5,827 bases of DNA. Origin: Planctomycetaceae bacterium. GTDB taxonomy: Bacteria; Planctomycetota; Planctomycetia; Pirellulales; Thermoguttaceae. Below are positions 5,587 to 5,827 of the stretch, in pieces. A program made the translations under genes and the position numbers. Every line of letters begins with the position of its first letter. The stretch's first letter is position 1. The stretch lies in assembly GCA_031267635.1 (NCBI GenBank), contig JAIRYX010000162.1, positions 1 through 5,827 on the forward strand. Reading direction: 5' to 3'. The notes beneath the pieces are model-generated. The model did no database searches, was not told the DNA's origin, and saw only the letters and a program-made list of their open reading frames with translations.

Positions 5587-5605
5587 CGCTGAAACCTCTT
5601 CATTA
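5587..5605 (-). promoter_or_regulatory. Leader box and ribosome site of DUF1559 gene B
   Basis: The minus strand reads TAATGAAGAGGTTTCAGCG directly before ATG 5586. Sixteen bases match the box before DUF1559 gene A apart from one inserted base. The Shine-Dalgarno is AGAGG. This is the main reason to place the start of gene B at 5586 rather than at either downstream GTG. Confidence 0.65.
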
Positions 5606-5676
5606 TTTTAAGTTTTTGAGAATTTGAAAGGCAAACGTCATTGATTCTACCTATCAGTTAACTTTAATTAGTTGCT

Positions 5677-5705
5677 ATTATACACAAAAACTCGGAGTCT
5701 TCCAA
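5677..5705 (-). promoter_or_regulatory. Sigma70-type promoter of DUF1559 gene B
   Basis: On the minus strand TTGGAA (5705-5700, four of six -35 bases), a 17-bp spacer and a perfect TATAAT (5682-5677) form a good promoter. Transcription would start near 5670, giving a leader of about 84 nt before ATG 5586. The promoter may also serve the lipoprotein and gene A if the terminator at 4333-4360 is leaky. Confidence 0.7.
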
Positions 5706-5733
5706 GGGGAATGTGGAATAGCGAGCGTTGATC

Positions 5734-5751
5734 CTCGCACTAGCATGCGAG
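5734..5751. repeat. Short perfect hairpin CTCGCA/TGCGAG
   Basis: CTCGCA (5734-5739), six-base spacer CTAGCA, TGCGAG (5746-5751). It lies in a more GC-rich block (about 5710-5827) that shows no assignable gene. One plus-strand and one minus-strand frame stay open to the window edge there, but neither has a recognisable domain. The hairpin may be a REP-like element. Confidence 0.4.
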
Positions 5752-5827
5752 CCGCCGGAAAAATACGACGCAGACGGAAGATGATTGTGCGAAGGATAGA
5801 GAGAACATCGTCGCAACTGATTCGGAC

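Noticed and set aside
5710..5827. Partial gene running off the right edge on either strand
   Set aside because: Frames stay open on both strands over about 100 bp, but none shows a ribosome site, domain or recognisable residues, so no CDS is called.

Overview
The window looks like a piece of a Planctomycetota chromosome. The best evidence is a pair of type-IV-pilin-like proteins of the DUF1559 / H-X9-DG family, which is greatly expanded in that phylum. A small lipoprotein of a kind often found beside such genes lies between them. Base composition is moderate, with very AT-rich intergenic DNA, which suggests a lower-GC member of the phylum, but I cannot place it more finely.

Layout, left to right. 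Positions 1-1110 hold no intact gene. There are two decayed transposase fragments: an IS1634-like C-terminus on the + strand, broken by frameshifts, and a short IS630-like piece on the - strand. An 89-bp inverted-repeat (MITE-like) element abuts the second fragment, followed by AT-rich DNA. Positions 1111-2278 carry serC (phosphoserine aminotransferase) with a near-consensus sigma70-type promoter. A 35-bp near-perfect dyad covers the -10 box and the predicted transcription start. Positions 2279-2575 are non-coding, with several perfect inverted repeats and a run of degenerate 9-bp GTCCC/GTTCC units.

Positions 2576-5586 form a minus-strand cluster. Its transcription order is DUF1559 protein B (5586/5548 to 4382), a stem-loop terminator, a lipoprotein (4301 to 3852), a repeat-bearing spacer, and DUF1559 protein A (3688 to 2576). 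Proteins A and B have the prepilin processing site, one membrane helix and the C-terminal H-X9-DG motif, so they are expected to be envelope-anchored pseudopilin-like proteins. The lipoprotein would sit in a membrane beside them.

The most interesting signal is at the 5' end of protein B. The best translation start (ATG at 5586) has a Shine-Dalgarno in a leader box almost identical to that of protein A, and lies behind a good promoter. It is separated from the prepilin reading frame by a run of 12 G (sense strand). As written, this start reads into a stop codon after 23 codons. Thirteen or ten G would join it to the full DUF1559 protein. This is the arrangement of a phase-variable, slipped-strand ON/OFF switch, unless the tract length is a sequencing error.
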